Shown one piece after another: positions 7,464-7,730 of a stretch of 7,730 nucleotides of DNA (position 1 is its first letter; the number at the start of each line of letters is the position of its first letter). Source of the DNA: UBA60 sp964587885 (GTDB lineage Archaea > Thermoplasmatota > Poseidoniia > Poseidoniales > Poseidoniaceae); contig CAZPME010000041.1 of assembly GCA_964587885.1 (NCBI GenBank), positions 1 through 7,730 on the forward strand, in the 5' to 3' direction. A model generated the notes under the pieces. The model did not search any database. It had not been told where the DNA came from and saw only the letters and a list, made by a program, of their open reading frames with translations. A program made the translations under genes and the position numbers.

Positions 7464-7471
7464 CAAGGGGT
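7464..7471 (-). repeat. ACCCCTTG direct repeat, copy 2 (leader)
   Basis: This 8-base sequence on the minus strand is repeated exactly at 7495-7502, 31 bases away, or about three helical turns. This copy lies in the expected 5' leader of the surface-protein gene. The pair could be an operator for a repressor; that is inference from position and spacing. Confidence 0.35.
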
Positions 7472-7494
7472 ATGATAAACCTGCCTCACTATGG

Positions 7495-7502
7495 CAAGGG
7501 GT
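7495..7502 (-). repeat. ACCCCTTG direct repeat, copy 1 (TATA-proximal)
   Basis: This second exact copy lies 8 bases downstream of the TATA box, between it and the expected transcription start. A protein bound here would be expected to block RNA polymerase recruitment. No known regulator is recognised. Confidence 0.35.
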
Positions 7503-7510
7503 TTAATATC

Positions 7511-7520
7511 ATTATATAAT
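7511..7520 (-). promoter_or_regulatory. TATA box for the surface-protein gene
   Basis: ATTATATAAT, a 10-bp palindrome, lies about 61-70 bases upstream of the ATG at 7450, within a 44-base stretch (7502-7545) containing only four C residues and no G. An archaeal start site about 25 bases downstream would fall near 7486-7492, giving a leader of roughly 40 bases. Because it is palindromic the box does not set direction by itself. Its distance to the minus-strand gene fits better than to the plus-strand gene at 7632. Confidence 0.55.
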
Positions 7521-7631
7521 ATCAAAATCATATTAAAATATCTTATGTGGTATCATTAGAATGTCAACATCCCCCCTATTAGTATCATGACGGTAGCGAA
7601 ATCTTGACCATCACCTCGCTCTCGCAGAAGT

Positions 7632-7730
7632 ATGAGCGAAGACCTCGTACCCGGACTTATTGCACTGCGTGAGCCCGAAGGTCGAATACATATCGTCGAA
7701 TTAATCGACAAGGTATGCAAAGTCAAGGGC
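7632..7730 (+). CDS. Unrecognised protein, N-terminal 33 residues (runs off the window)
   Basis: An ATG at 7632 opens a frame that stays open to the last base and encodes 33 residues, starting MSEDLVPGLIALREPEG and containing IHIVELIDKVCKVKG. An in-frame TGA at 7605-7607 and the absence of any GTG or TTG between it and the ATG make this the only reasonable start. The fragment looks soluble and helical, with no signal peptide or membrane segment. No strong ribosome binding site is visible, so leaderless or short-leader translation is likely. It is divergent from the surface-protein gene across a shared AT-rich region. I do not recognise the family from this much sequence. Codon use and the acidic/basic residue mix look like a real gene. 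Confidence 0.55.
   Translation, partial: MSEDLVPGLIALREPEGRIHIVELIDKVCKVKG

Noticed and set aside
7451..7531. 27-residue N-terminal extension of the surface protein
   Set aside because: It would include the TATA box and precede a proper signal peptide, so the start at 7450 fits better.
1..7730. Defence system, CRISPR array, mobile element or RNA gene
   Set aside because: No spaced repeats, transposase, integrase, nuclease gene or tRNA/rRNA-like sequence was seen on either strand.

Overview
The window looks like chromosomal DNA from an uncultivated archaeon, most probably a marine Euryarchaeote of the Marine Group II (Poseidoniales) type. This is inferred from three things. The Lon protease is the archaeal membrane-anchored LonB type, with two transmembrane helices inserted in the ATPase domain. 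A very long secreted multi-domain protein ends in a cytoplasmic tail with a GWTMEQWQYYG-type terminus, which I recall from that lineage. The longest AT-rich intergenic stretch holds a TATA-like box. No RNA gene, CRISPR array, insertion sequence, integrase or toxin-antitoxin pair was seen.

Layout, left to right. Positions 1-34 are an imperfect AC dinucleotide repeat, followed by about 75 bases without a recognisable gene. A short minus-strand ORF (111-452) matches the N-terminal part of AI-2E/PerM-family permeases but stops after 113 residues. It is divergent from a complete plus-strand major facilitator exporter (572-1855). The exporter's 3' end overlaps the 3' end of lonB (minus strand, 1829-3877) by 27 bases. 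Upstream of lonB, on the same strand, lies a 1162-residue cell-surface protein (3962-7450). It has a signal peptide, a thioredoxin-like CxxC domain, CARDB/Ig/cadherin-like modules, a coiled coil, one membrane helix and a proline-rich tail. A 181-base AT-rich divergent promoter region separates it from the start of an unrecognised plus-strand gene (7632 onward) that runs off the window.

The genes share a membrane and envelope theme: two transporters, a membrane-bound quality-control protease and a surface protein. Nothing shows that they form one pathway. The surface-protein gene and lonB are co-directional with an 84-base gap. lonB appears to have its own control region, containing a perfect 7-bp dyad just upstream of its ribosome binding site. 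I see no clear undescribed system. The best leads are the surface protein's architecture and tail motif, the paired inverted repeats flanking the lonB start, and the repeats in the surface-protein promoter.
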